A stretch of 64,000 nucleotides of DNA, taken from Lysobacter sp. Root916. GTDB lineage: Bacteria > Pseudomonadota > Gammaproteobacteria > Xanthomonadales > Xanthomonadaceae. The position numbers and the translations under genes were made by a program. The stretch's first letter is position 1. Each line of letters starts with the position of its first letter. This document shows, piece after piece, positions 27,467-36,512 of the stretch. Location: assembly GCF_001429785.1 (NCBI RefSeq), contig NZ_LMJF01000001.1, forward strand, positions 508,462 to 572,461. Reading direction: 5' to 3'. The notes below the pieces were generated by a model. That model was not told where the DNA came from. It saw nothing but the letters and a program-made list of their open reading frames with translations, and did not search any database.

Positions 27467-30259
27467 ATGAAGCAGTACGCCACCACCTCCGCCGCGCGCC
27501 GCGCGCGGCTGCCGCTGGAAATCGCCATCGCGCTGGCGGTCGTCGCGCCGGTCGCGCAGGCTCAGGACGCGGCCGCCGCGCTCGACGAGAAGGCGCCGAC
27601 CGAAATCGATCGCATCCAGGTCACCGGCTCTCGCATCAAGCGCGCCGACATCGAGACCTCGCAGCCGATCTTCACCCTGACCCGCGCCGAGATCGACAAG
27701 CAGGGCGTGACCTCGGTCGCCGACGTGCTGCAACGCATCTCGACCAACGGCGCTGCGCTCAATACCACGTTCAACAACGGCGGCGACGGCTCGGCCGGCA
27801 TCAGCCTGCGCAACCTCGGCAGCGGTCGCACCCTGGTGCTGGTCAACGGCCGCCGCTGGACCACCCAGCTCGACGGCACCGTCGACCTCAACACCATCCC
27901 GGCCTCGATCATCGAGCGCGTCGAAGTGTTGAAGGACGGCGCCTCGACCATCTACGGCTCCGACGCCATCGCCGGCGTGGTCAACATCATCACCCGCAGC
28001 AATTTCGAGGGCGCCGAGGCCGGCGCCTACATCGGCCAGTTCGGCCAGGGCGACGGCATGCGCCAGGCCTACGACTTCTCGCTGGGCGTGAGCAACGATC
28101 GCTCCTCGCTGTTGATCGGCGGTTCCTACGTCAAGGAAGAGCAGGTCATGGCCGGCGATCGCAAGATCTCGTCCGGTGGCCCGCCGTTCTTCGGCGGCCA
28201 GAGCAATACCGGCTTTCCGGGCTCGTTCGTCGACCCGCGCGACAATAAGCGCTACGTGCTGGGCAACAACAACAGCTTCGTACCGTTCAGCTCCAACACG
28301 CACGGCTACAACACCGCCCCGGACAACTACCTGCTGACCCCGCAGGAGCGCAAGTCGCTGTTCGCGCAGGGCACCTTCGACATCGCCGATAACCTGACCT
28401 TCCGCGTCGAGACCCTGTACAACCAGCGCCTATCCGAGCAGTTGCTCGCGGCCATGCCGGTCACCGGCCTGACCCTGAACAAGGACAGCATCTACAACCC
28501 GACCAAGGGCACCGCCGGCGCACGCGACCTGATCAGCGTCAGTCGCCGCTTCCAGGAATCGGGTGGCCGCTCGTTCAACCAGGACGTCAAGAACTTCCAC
28601 TTCTACGGCGGCCTGGAAGGCTACTTCAACTTCGGCGAGCGCACCTTCGACTGGGACGTGGGCTACCGCTACGACCGCAGCGACGAGAACACCCTGACCT
28701 ACGGTCTGTTCAACCTGGCCGCGCTGCGCAACGCCTACGGCCCGTCCTTCATCGACGGCGGCGGCGTCGCCCGCTGCGGCACGCCCACGGCGGTGATCGC
28801 CGGCTGCGTGCCGATCAATCCGCTCGGTGGCCTGGGTTCGATCAGCAAGGAGGCGCTGGATTACGTGTCCTTCACCGCCCACGACTCGCGCAAGGTCGAA
28901 TCCAAGAGCTACACCGCCAACATCAGCGGCGAGCTGTTCGATCTGCCGGCCGGTCCGCTGGGCTTCGCCGCCGGCTACGAGCACCGCACCGAGAGCGGCC
29001 AGTTCGATCCGGACGCCTTCATCGCCGCCGGCCTGAGCACCGGCAACGGCAGCAAGCCGACCCGCGGCGACTACTCGCTGGACGATCTCTACGCCGAGTT
29101 CGCGGTGCCGGTGCTGGCCGACCTGCCGTTCGCCAAACTGCTGGATTTCTCGATCGCCACGCGCTACTCGGACTACAGCAACTTCGGCGACACCTTGAAC
29201 AGCAAGTTCGGTTTCCGCTGGAAGCCGTTCGACGATCTGCTGATCCGCGGCAACTGGTCGGAAGGCTTCCGCGCGCCCAGCATCACCAACCTCTACGCCG
29301 GCGATTCCGACACCTTCGTCAGCTACGCCGATCCCTGTTCCAGCCACTCGGGCAAGCGCAGCGATCCGACCGTGGCCGCGCGCTGCGCCGCCGACGGCGT
29401 GCCTAACGGTTACACCCAGTCCGGCAGCGGCTCGTCGCGACAGACCGTGGAGCCGTTCACCAACAAGTCCAACCCGGACCTGCAGCCGGAGACCTCGATC
29501 AGCAAGACCCTAGGCTTCGTCTACAGCCCGAGCTGGCTGCAGGGCTTCGACATCGCGGTGGACTGGTACCGGATCACCATCGAGAACGCGATCACGCGGC
29601 CTACCGCGCAGTTCGTGCTCGACAAGTGCTACTCCGGCACGCCCGGCGAGCGCGCCGTGTACTGCGCCCTGTTCAAGCGCGACAACGCCTATCCGGGCAA
29701 CCCCGGCACCATCACCGACATGGACCTGCCGCTGTTGAACCTGGCCGAGTACGAGGTCGAGGGCTACGACGTCACCGTCAACTACCGTCTGCCGGAAACC
29801 GCCTACGGCAAGTTCTCGGTCACCTGGGACACCAGCTACACCGCCAACTGGGAAGCCAAGACCACCAAGGACTCCAAGCCCGAGCAACGCCAGGGTCTGT
29901 ACCTGCCGCAGGATCCGTACTGGCGCATCAAGTCCAACCTGTACCTGGATTGGAGCAAGGGCGACTTCGGCGCGACCTGGGGCATGCGCTACAAGTCGGG
30001 CATCGACGAGACCTGCCCGGCGGCGTTCAAGGCCTACTGCTCCAGCCCGCAGACGCTGGAGAACCACCTGGGCGCGGTCACGTACCACGACCTCCAGTTC
30101 CGCTACAACACGCCTTGGAACGCGACCGTCTCGATCGGCGCCAACAACGTGTTCGCGAAGGACCCGCCGCTGGCCCTGACCGCGCCGTACAACCAGTTCG
30201 ACCAGCAGTACGACGTGCCGGGCCGGTTCTACTACATGCAGTACCGCCAGCGCTTCTGA
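27467..30259 (+). CDS. TonB-dependent outer-membrane receptor (no STN domain)
   Basis: A 930-residue receptor. A signal peptide ends near VAQAQDA. The TonB box region is DRIQVTGSRIKRADIETSQP (about residues 48-67). The plug domain contains VADVLQRIS, ISLRNLGSGRTLVLVNGRRW and VEVLKDGASTIYGSDAIAGVVN. A 22-strand barrel follows and ends in an aromatic (YRQRF). The plug phrasing is that of the NGRR-type receptors expanded in Xanthomonadaceae and Caulobacterales for carbohydrates and other nutrients. The ligand cannot be told. An AraC regulator lies directly upstream and a strong terminator downstream. The ribosome site is GAGGGG. Confidence 0.95.
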   Translation: MKQYATTSAARRARLPLEIAIALAVVAPVAQAQDAAAALDEKAPTEIDRIQVTGSRIKRADIETSQPIFTLTRAEIDKQGVTSVADVLQRISTNGAALNTTFNNGGDGSAGISLRNLGSGRTLVLVNGRRWTTQLDGTVDLNTIPASIIERVEVLKDGASTIYGSDAIAGVVNIITRSNFEGAEAGAYIGQFGQGDGMRQAYDFSLGVSNDRSSLLIGGSYVKEEQVMAGDRKISSGGPPFFGGQSNTGFPGSFVDPRDNKRYVLGNNNSFVPFSSNTHGYNTAPDNYLLTPQERKSLFAQGTFDIADNLTFRVETLYNQRLSEQLLAAMPVTGLTLNKDSIYNPTKGTAGARDLISVSRRFQESGGRSFNQDVKNFHFYGGLEGYFNFGERTFDWDVGYRYDRSDENTLTYGLFNLAALRNAYGPSFIDGGGVARCGTPTAVIAGCVPINPLGGLGSISKEALDYVSFTAHDSRKVESKSYTANISGELFDLPAGPLGFAAGYEHRTESGQFDPDAFIAAGLSTGNGSKPTRGDYSLDDLYAEFAVPVLADLPFAKLLDFSIATRYSDYSNFGDTLNSKFGFRWKPFDDLLIRGNWSEGFRAPSITNLYAGDSDTFVSYADPCSSHSGKRSDPTVAARCAADGVPNGYTQSGSGSSRQTVEPFTNKSNPDLQPETSISKTLGFVYSPSWLQGFDIAVDWYRITIENAITRPTAQFVLDKCYSGTPGERAVYCALFKRDNAYPGNPGTITDMDLPLLNLAEYEVEGYDVTVNYRLPETAYGKFSVTWDTSYTANWEAKTTKDSKPEQRQGLYLPQDPYWRIKSNLYLDWSKGDFGATWGMRYKSGIDETCPAAFKAYCSSPQTLENHLGAVTYHDLQFRYNTPWNATVSIGANNVFAKDPPLALTAPYNQFDQQYDVPGRFYYMQYRQRF

Positions 30260-30326
30260 GCGAGGCGGGCGCATGCCCGCCAGGATCGCCGCGGCCATTA
30301 CGGCCGCGGCGGATCGATGCGACACG

Positions 30327-30354
30327 ACCCCGGTACCGACGGTGCCGGGGTTTT
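30327..30354 (+). terminator. Intrinsic terminator of the first TonB receptor gene
   Basis: CCCCGGTACC pairs with GGTGCCGGGG (one G-U) around a three-base loop and is followed by TTTT. It lies about 70 bases after the receptor stop, before the convergent FecR gene. Confidence 0.85.
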
Positions 30355-30411
30355 GCGTTGATGGAGGTCGCGACGTCGCGTCCGGCGTTGCGAAACGAAA
30401 GCGCGGACGCT

Positions 30412-31431
30412 TTAACGCCGGTCGCTGAGCAGCAGGTCGCCGCTGGGCGAGGCCGACACGGCCACCGGGTACAGCTCCTGCAAGGCCTCGACGAAGGCAT
30501 GCGGATCGTCGCTGCGGAACACGCCGCTGACCCGGATCCGCGCCACCGCCTCGCCCTGCAGCACGATGCGGCGATGGCTGTAGCGATTGAATTCGGTGAC
30601 CGCCGCCGGCAGGGCCTGATCCTCGAAGGCCAACTTGCCCGACAACCAGGCGGGCAGGGCGGCGTGGCGATCGGGCTGGATCATGCGCAGCGGCTTGCGC
30701 TGGCCGAAGCTGGCCTTCTGTCCAGGGTCCAGTGTCGCCAGCTGCACCGGCGCCGCGCCGTCGGCCGCGGCGGCCAACAGCAGCACGCGGCCTTCGATCA
30801 GCGCCACTTCGATCTCGCCCTCGCGGCGGTAGACCTCGAACTCGGTGCCGACCGCCTTGACGCTGCCGTCCTCGGTCTGGACCAGGAACGGGCGCGTTTC
30901 CTTGGCGACGCGGAAGAAGGCACGGCCGCGCACCAGCGATATCCGCCGTTGTTCGCCGGAGAACCGCACCTGCAGGCGGGTGTCGGTGTCCAGGCTCACG
31001 CGCGAGCCGTCGGCCAGCGCGATCGTACGGCTTTCGCCGATCGCGGTGACGTAGTGCTGTTCCGGCACGGGCGGCGCCGGTTGTAAGCGCCAACCGATCA
31101 CCGCCAGCGCGACCAGCGCGGCGGCCGCGCCACTCCACCAGGCCGCGCGCGTGCCGCGCTTGCGTGCCGACGCGGGCGCGGCCGGCGCCGGGGTTTCGGC
31201 GCGAATGCGCAGCGCGACCTCCGGATGCGGCGCGTGCTCGCCCAAGGTCGACCACATGCGCTCGATGCGTTCGTAGGCGGCGCGATGACGCGGGTCGGCG
31301 TCCAGCCATTGCCGGCAGTCGCGACGCTCGCTTTCGCTAACGTCGTCGGCGCGCAGCCGCGCGAACCAGGCCGCGGCCTGGCGCCGGATAGGATCGCCGC
31401 CTTCGACGACGTTAAGACGGGTGGTGCTCAC
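30412..31431 (-). CDS. FecR-family anti-sigma / signal-transducing protein
   Basis: A 339-residue inner-membrane regulator. The N-terminal cytoplasmic FecR_N/DUF4880-type segment (RRQAAAWFARLRADD, CRQWLDADPRHRAAYERIE) would bind the ECF sigma factor. One TM segment lies at ~95-113, then a periplasmic FecR domain (LADGSRVSLDTDTRLQVRF, GRAFFRVAKETRPFLV). The C-terminal ~80 residues resemble the STN-interacting end. It starts with GTG that overlaps the sigma gene's stop codon (GTGA), so the two are coupled. It would receive the signal from a receptor with an STN domain, and such a receptor is divergently encoded just beyond the sigma gene. Confidence 0.92.
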   Translation of the reverse strand: MSTTRLNVVEGGDPIRRQAAAWFARLRADDVSESERRDCRQWLDADPRHRAAYERIERMWSTLGEHAPHPEVALRIRAETPAPAAPASARKRGTRAAWWSGAAAALVALAVIGWRLQPAPPVPEQHYVTAIGESRTIALADGSRVSLDTDTRLQVRFSGEQRRISLVRGRAFFRVAKETRPFLVQTEDGSVKAVGTEFEVYRREGEIEVALIEGRVLLLAAAADGAAPVQLATLDPGQKASFGQRKPLRMIQPDRHAALPAWLSGKLAFEDQALPAAVTEFNRYSHRRIVLQGEAVARIRVSGVFRSDDPHAFVEALQELYPVAVSASPSGDLLLSDRR

Positions 31432-31979
31432 GGATCTCCCAATCGCGTATCGAAATGCAGCAGGGCGCGCATCATCTGTTTTTCCACGGCGCTCACGCTG
31501 ATCTCCAGGCGCCTGGCGATCGCGCTGTAGGTCAGGCCTTCGTAGCGCTGCAGCAGGAAGACCTGCCGGCAGCGCGGCGAAAGCTCGTCCAACGCCGTCA
31601 GGAATAACTGCAGGCGCTTGTTGCCTTCGTAGACGCGCTCGCCGTAAGGCACCTCACTCGGCCAGTCGCCGGTCAGCTCGTCCAGCGATACGTGCTGCTG
31701 GGTGCAATGGCTGACGTCGCGCCTGAAACGGTCGCGCACCAGATTGGAGGCGATGCGCAGCAGGTAGGCTTCGACATTGAGCACATCGGCGGTGGAGGGC
31801 ATGCGCATCAGCCGCACCAATGCTTCCTGCGCCAGGTCCTCAGCGTCGTCGGCGTTGGGCAGATGGCGCAGGAAATAGCGCACCAGCGCGGGCCGGTGCT
31901 GCTCGATCATGCGCGGCAGGTCGGCGCGGCCCGATGCAGGACCGCTCAGCTCCGCTGCGTCTATCCCGCCCTCGTTCAT
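31428..31979 (-). CDS. ECF RNA polymerase sigma factor, FecI-like
   Basis: A sigma-70 family ECF factor of 183 residues from the ATG at MNEGGIDAAEL; an ATG 10 codons earlier is also possible. Region 2 includes YFLRHLPNADDAEDLAQEALVR and NVEAYLLRIASNLVRDRFR. Region 4 includes ELSPRCRQVFLLQRYEGLTY and AIARRLEISVSAVEKQMMRAL. It is coupled by overlap to a FecR gene and divergent from an STN-domain TonB receptor, which is the classic cell-surface signalling layout. It probably drives that receptor gene. Confidence 0.93.
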   Translation of the reverse strand: MNEGGIDAAELSGPASGRADLPRMIEQHRPALVRYFLRHLPNADDAEDLAQEALVRLMRMPSTADVLNVEAYLLRIASNLVRDRFRRDVSHCTQQHVSLDELTGDWPSEVPYGERVYEGNKRLQLFLTALDELSPRCRQVFLLQRYEGLTYSAIARRLEISVSAVEKQMMRALLHFDTRLGDP

Positions 31980-32147
31980 CGCCTTGCAGCCTCCGCCAGG
32001 TGGTCGCACGCTAAGTGATGGCGGGCGCTACGGCAAGTGCGATGCGGTCGACTGAGGGATCGGTGCGGCGCTGCGTCTGCATCGGTCAAGGGAGTGGCAA
32101 ATACTCAAGTCAGGGACGGCTCCATCGTCAGCCGGGGGAAGGTTTCA
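31980..32147. promoter_or_regulatory. Divergent promoter region between the sigma/FecR pair and the STN receptor
   Basis: The 168 bases between the two divergent starts must hold both promoters. A ribosome site (GGGGGAAGG) precedes the receptor ATG. I cannot point to a convincing ECF -35/-10 pair by eye. Confidence 0.45.
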
Positions 32148-35100
32148 ATGGGAACAGTTTCGAGGGGAGCGAAGCCGTGGCGCACGCGGCATCCGTTGAC
32201 GGTCGCGCTGAGCGTCGCGCTCGGCTTGTCGGCCTGCATCGGTGCGCATGCCGCGCAGGCGCAGACGCAAGGCGCCGCGCACGACTACGCACTGCCGGCG
32301 CAGCCGCTGGGCGCCGCGTTGAACCAGCTGGCCGCGTCGGGGGACGCGCAGATGCTGGTGCCGCCGGAGCTGGTGCGCAATCGCACCGCGCCGGCCTTGT
32401 CCGGCCGTTACACGCTCACGCAGGCGCTGGAGCGCCTGCTCGCAGGCAGCGGCTTGAGCTACCGGGTCACCCGCAGCGGCGTGATCACCATCGTCGCCGC
32501 GCCGGCCACGCCGCGTCCGCGCCAGACGCCGACCGCGCCGCCGCCCAAAGCCAAGGCGGCGGCCGCCGAACCCGACCCGACCGACCTGGCCACCGTCCAG
32601 GTCACCGGCTCGCGCATTAAGCGCGCCGAGATCGAAGGCCCGTCGCCGATCACCGTGATCAGCGCCGAGCAGCTCGAACGCGAAGGCCACGCCACCGTAT
32701 TCGAGGCCCTGGACACGCTGGTCATGGCCAACGGCGCGGTCGAGACCGAGCTGTCCGGCGGCTTTTCCGCCAACGCCCATCCGCTCAACCTGCGCGGCCT
32801 CGGCCCCGGCCGTTCGCTGCTGCTGATCGACGGCCGCCGCGCCGCCGACTATCCCTTTCCGTACGAAGGCCGCAGCAACTTCCAGAACTTCGGCAACATC
32901 CCTTCCGGCGCGGTGGACCGCATCGAAATCCTGGCCGGCGGCGCCTCGGCCATCTACGGCGCCGACGCGGTGTCGGGCGTGGTCAACGTGGTGCTCAAGC
33001 GCGATTACCAGGGCGACGAGATCAAACTGCGCACCGGCACCAGCTCGATGGGCGGGCGCGACCGCTTCGACCTGCAATGGACCGGCGGACGCACCGGCGA
33101 GAACTGGGGCGTGACCTATGCGTTCCAGTACTACAACCAGGAGCTGCTGTACGGCTTCCAGCGCGACGATTGGGACCTGCGCAAGAATCCGGTGGTCGAC
33201 CCGCGCCTGGGCGTGCAGCCCGACGCCGGCCTGCGCATCCGCCGCGGCAGCACCAGCAGTTCCAGCCCGCTGATCGCGCCGCCGGCCGGCACCTGCGAGC
33301 GCTGGGGCGGCGAGTTCGTGCGCCATACCTACAAGCGCATCAGCTCCAACAACGTCCAGACCCTGGGCGACGGCTGCGGCACCTGGAACGACGCGCGTTA
33401 CCAGCACCTGAGCAAGGGCAAGGACGAACTGGCCGGCTACGTGTTCGGCACCTGGGACTTCAGCGACGGCCTGCAAGGTTGGGCCTCGGTGCAGGCCTGG
33501 CGCTCCAAGGTCGAATCCCTGGGCGGCTTCGAAAGCATCACCGGCCCGCACACCGACGGTGTCGGCCGCCGTGGCGATTTCTACGACCCGCAGTTCAACA
33601 GCGTGATCGCGCCCAATCGCCTGCTCACGCCGGTCGATCTGGGCGGCGTGGAGCAAATGAATCAGCACTATTACGAACGCTCGCTGGACGTGGCGGTGGG
33701 TCTGCGCGGCAGTTTCGCGCAGCGCTGGGACTGGGACCTCACCCTCAGCCGCGCCGACTACTACTTCGAGCGCACGCGCAGGCGCATGGTCGGCAACCTG
33801 GTCAACGACTACTTTTTCGGCCCGCAACTGGGCACCCGTCCCAACGGCGTGCCGATCCATCGCCTGAATCTGGACCGTTGGTACCGGCCGATGACGCCGG
33901 AGGAATACGCCTCGATCTCGACGCTGGCGCGCTATGAAGCCGAGTCCTGGGTCAATACCGCCAGCTTCGTGGTCACCGGCGAACTGTTCGATCTGCCGGC
34001 CGGTCCGGTCGGCGTGGCCGGCGTGGTCGAAGCCAGCTCGCAGGGCTACGACCTGTCCAGCGACCCGCGCGTGCAGCCGGGCGTGGTCCAGCTGTACAAC
34101 CTCACCGGCACCAACGGCGGCGGCGAACGCGACCGCTACGCGGCCGGCATCGAGTTCAGCGTGCCGATCACCCAGACCATCAAGGCCAGCCTGGCCGGGC
34201 GCTTCGACAAGTACGACGACATCACCGCGGTCGACGACGCGCGCACCTGGAATGTGGGCCTGGAATGGCGCCCGACCGAGTCGCTGCTGATACGCGGCGC
34301 CTACGCCACCAGCTTCAAGGCGCCCGACCTGCATTGGGTGTTCAGCGAGGGCAGCGGCAGCTTCGGCAGCAACACCGATGTGTGGCGTTGCATCGCCGCC
34401 GGCGCCAACCCGGGTTGTTCGGGCTACAGCTACAACATGTTCAGCCTCAGCGAGGGCGATCCGAATCTCGAGGAAGAGACCGGCAAGTCCTGGAGCGCGG
34501 GCGTGGTCTGGGACGTGGCCGACGGCGTGTCGATCACCGCCGACTACTGGAACATCGAGCTCAACGGCGCGATCGAACGCCTCAGCGTAGGCAGCATCCT
34601 GGCCGGCGAGGCGGGCTGCCGCACCGGCAAGATGCTCAATGGCCAGCCGTTCCAGTTCGCACCGGGCTCGGGCTACTGCCAGGCGATCACCGCGCTGGTC
34701 ACGCGCCGCCCGGAAGGTAACGAAGCCATCGACCGGGTGGTGGAGATTCGCTCGGCGCCGATCAACCAGTCCTACCGCCGCGTCGCCGGCATCGACGCCG
34801 GCATCAACTGGCGGCTCAAGACCGATCGGTTCGGCGACTACCGTTTCGATCTGAACTGGTCGCACACGCTCAAGTCCGAGCAGCAGGTGTTCGCCACCGA
34901 CGGCGTCGAACGCGATTGGCGCGACGATCCGGACAACCTGGACTTCCGCAGCCGCGTGCGCGCGGGCGCCAGCTGGCGTCGCGGCGACTGGTCGTCCAGC
35001 CTGTTCATGACCCGCTACGGCAGCCTGCCCAAGTTCGGCGGAGTCGGCCGCACCGGCGTGCACTTCATCTGGAACGCCAACATAGGCAAGCAGATCACCG

Positions 35101-35249
35101 AACAGGCCGCGCTCAAGTTCTACGTCAACAACCTGTTCAACAACCTGCACCCCGACGACGAGACCAACAACAGCTTCCCGTACTTCTACGACGCCTACAG
35201 CCCGATCGGGCGCGAGCTGGCGCTGCAGTTCGAGTACCAGTTCAAGTAA
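32148..35249 (+). CDS. TonB-dependent transducer with N-terminal STN domain
   Basis: A 1033-residue receptor that both imports a ligand and signals. The start MGTVSRGAKPW is set by GGGGGAAGG upstream. A signal peptide (VALSVALGLSACIGAHAAQA) precedes the STN domain (ALPAQPLGAALNQLAASGDA, then LTQALERLLAGSGLSYRV), which contacts FecR in the periplasm. A Pro/Ala linker, TonB box (ATVQVTGSRIKRAEIEGPSP), plug (LNLRGLGPGRSLLLIDGRR, ILAGGASAIYGADAVSGVVN) and barrel follow; the last residues are QFEYQFK. The STN domain plus the divergent FecI/FecR genes support a surface-signalling role. The ligand is unknown. Confidence 0.95.
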   Translation: MGTVSRGAKPWRTRHPLTVALSVALGLSACIGAHAAQAQTQGAAHDYALPAQPLGAALNQLAASGDAQMLVPPELVRNRTAPALSGRYTLTQALERLLAGSGLSYRVTRSGVITIVAAPATPRPRQTPTAPPPKAKAAAAEPDPTDLATVQVTGSRIKRAEIEGPSPITVISAEQLEREGHATVFEALDTLVMANGAVETELSGGFSANAHPLNLRGLGPGRSLLLIDGRRAADYPFPYEGRSNFQNFGNIPSGAVDRIEILAGGASAIYGADAVSGVVNVVLKRDYQGDEIKLRTGTSSMGGRDRFDLQWTGGRTGENWGVTYAFQYYNQELLYGFQRDDWDLRKNPVVDPRLGVQPDAGLRIRRGSTSSSSPLIAPPAGTCERWGGEFVRHTYKRISSNNVQTLGDGCGTWNDARYQHLSKGKDELAGYVFGTWDFSDGLQGWASVQAWRSKVESLGGFESITGPHTDGVGRRGDFYDPQFNSVIAPNRLLTPVDLGGVEQMNQHYYERSLDVAVGLRGSFAQRWDWDLTLSRADYYFERTRRRMVGNLVNDYFFGPQLGTRPNGVPIHRLNLDRWYRPMTPEEYASISTLARYEAESWVNTASFVVTGELFDLPAGPVGVAGVVEASSQGYDLSSDPRVQPGVVQLYNLTGTNGGGERDRYAAGIEFSVPITQTIKASLAGRFDKYDDITAVDDARTWNVGLEWRPTESLLIRGAYATSFKAPDLHWVFSEGSGSFGSNTDVWRCIAAGANPGCSGYSYNMFSLSEGDPNLEEETGKSWSAGVVWDVADGVSITADYWNIELNGAIERLSVGSILAGEAGCRTGKMLNGQPFQFAPGSGYCQAITALVTRRPEGNEAIDRVVEIRSAPINQSYRRVAGIDAGINWRLKTDRFGDYRFDLNWSHTLKSEQQVFATDGVERDWRDDPDNLDFRSRVRAGASWRRGDWSSSLFMTRYGSLPKFGGVGRTGVHFIWNANIGKQITEQAALKFYVNNLFNNLHPDDETNNSFPYFYDAYSPIGRELALQFEYQFK

Positions 35250-35263
35250 GGTCGTAGCCGACG

Positions 35264-35289
35264 ATGGGGCCCGGCGCGCCGGGCTCCAT
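35264..35289 (+). terminator. Possible weak terminator after the STN receptor gene
   Basis: ATGGGGCCCGGC pairs with GCCGGGCTCCAT (one G-U) and is followed by CCTCTT. The U tract is poor, so partial read-through into the phosphatase gene 50 bases on is likely. Confidence 0.5.
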
Positions 35290-35339
35290 CCTCTTCGGGC
35301 CGCCTCGCGCGGCGGACGGACGAACCGGGAAGACGAAGC

Positions 35340-36491
35340 ATGAGCAACGGGCTGCACCGAACGCTGGCCTTGGCCGCGTGCCTGGCCTGCGCGGGTGCCG
35401 CGCAGGCGCAAGCCGGCGACGGCCAGCCGCGACCCGCCGACACCAAGCTCGCGGCGCCCGCGCCGGCCTTGGACGACGGCCCTTATCTGAGCTACGAGCC
35501 GGGCCAGGTGTCGGCGCGCTGGGTCTGCGGCGGCAAGCTCATCGAGCGCAAGATCCCGGCCCCGCGCTGGCCGGTCGAGGTCAAGCCCGAATGCGGCTAT
35601 CCGCGTGTGATCGAGGTCTCGGCGCCGGCCACGCCCGACTCGGGCGCACCGGTGAAGAGCGTGTCGCGAATCGCGGCCCTGTCCGACGTGCACGGCCAGT
35701 ACGAGATTATGGTGCAGCTGCTGCGCGCCAACGGCGTCATCGACCAGCGCCACGAATGGCGCTACGGCAAGGGTCATCTGGTCATCGTCGGCGACGTGTT
35801 CGACCGCGGCCCGCAAGTGAACCAGGCGCTATGGCTGATCTACGAACTGGAGCGCCAGGCGCGCAAGGCCGGCGGCGGCGTGCATCTGCTGCTGGGCAAC
35901 CACGAGATCATGGTGCTGGCCAACGACCTGCGCTACGTCAACGACGGGTACAAGACCAACGCGACGCTGCTGGGCAAGCCTTATCCCGAACTCTACGGCC
36001 CCGACACCGTGCTGGGGCGCTGGCTGCGCAGCAAGCCGGTGATGGCGCAGATCGACGACCTGCTGTTCGTGCACGGCGGCATCGCCGAGGAATACCTGGC
36101 GCTGGGGCTGGAGCGCGGCGACGCCAACGCGCGCTACCGCGCCTCGTTGGGCACGCCCAAGGCGGTGTGGTCGCAGGACCCGGTGCTGAGCGGGCTCTAT
36201 AACGGCAAGACCAGCCCGATCTGGTACCGCGGCTACTTCACGGACCCGCAGCTGGATCAGGCGCGCGTGGACGCGATCCTGCACCGCAGCGGCGTCAAGC
36301 GCATCGTCGTCGGCCATACCTCGATGAAGACGGTCGGCCTCTATTTCGACGGTGCGGTGATCTCGGTCGACAGCAGCATCAAGAACGGCGAGTCCGGCGA
36401 ACTGCTGATCGTGGAGGACGGGCGTTTGAGCCGCGGCACCCTGGACGGCACGCGTCTGCCGTTGACCCAGGCCGCAAGCGCCGAGGATTGA
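35340..36491 (+). CDS. Exported Shewanella-like (SLP/Shelph) metallophosphatase
   Basis: A 383-residue phosphoprotein-phosphatase-type enzyme. A signal peptide (LALAACLACAGAAQAQAG) indicates the periplasm. Metal motifs are LSDVHGQYE, GDVFDRGPQ, LLGNHEIMVL, VHGGIAEEY and VVGHTSMK. GDVFDRG in place of the GDxVDRG of common PPPs is the mark of Shewanella-like phosphatases. It follows the STN receptor on the same strand, separated by only a weak hairpin, so it may belong to the same regulon and dephosphorylate an imported or surface ligand (inference). Confidence 0.9.
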   Translation: MSNGLHRTLALAACLACAGAAQAQAGDGQPRPADTKLAAPAPALDDGPYLSYEPGQVSARWVCGGKLIERKIPAPRWPVEVKPECGYPRVIEVSAPATPDSGAPVKSVSRIAALSDVHGQYEIMVQLLRANGVIDQRHEWRYGKGHLVIVGDVFDRGPQVNQALWLIYELERQARKAGGGVHLLLGNHEIMVLANDLRYVNDGYKTNATLLGKPYPELYGPDTVLGRWLRSKPVMAQIDDLLFVHGGIAEEYLALGLERGDANARYRASLGTPKAVWSQDPVLSGLYNGKTSPIWYRGYFTDPQLDQARVDAILHRSGVKRIVVGHTSMKTVGLYFDGAVISVDSSIKNGESGELLIVEDGRLSRGTLDGTRLPLTQAASAED

Positions 36492-36512
36492 GCGCTTGCG
36501 ACGCAGCGCGCC

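Noticed and set aside
32145-35816. A very long open frame on the minus strand opposite the STN receptor gene
   Set aside because: It is a shadow of the high-GC receptor gene: composition is Ala/Gly/Arg/Val-rich, it has no domain, and the plus-strand frame has a signal peptide, STN, plug and barrel.
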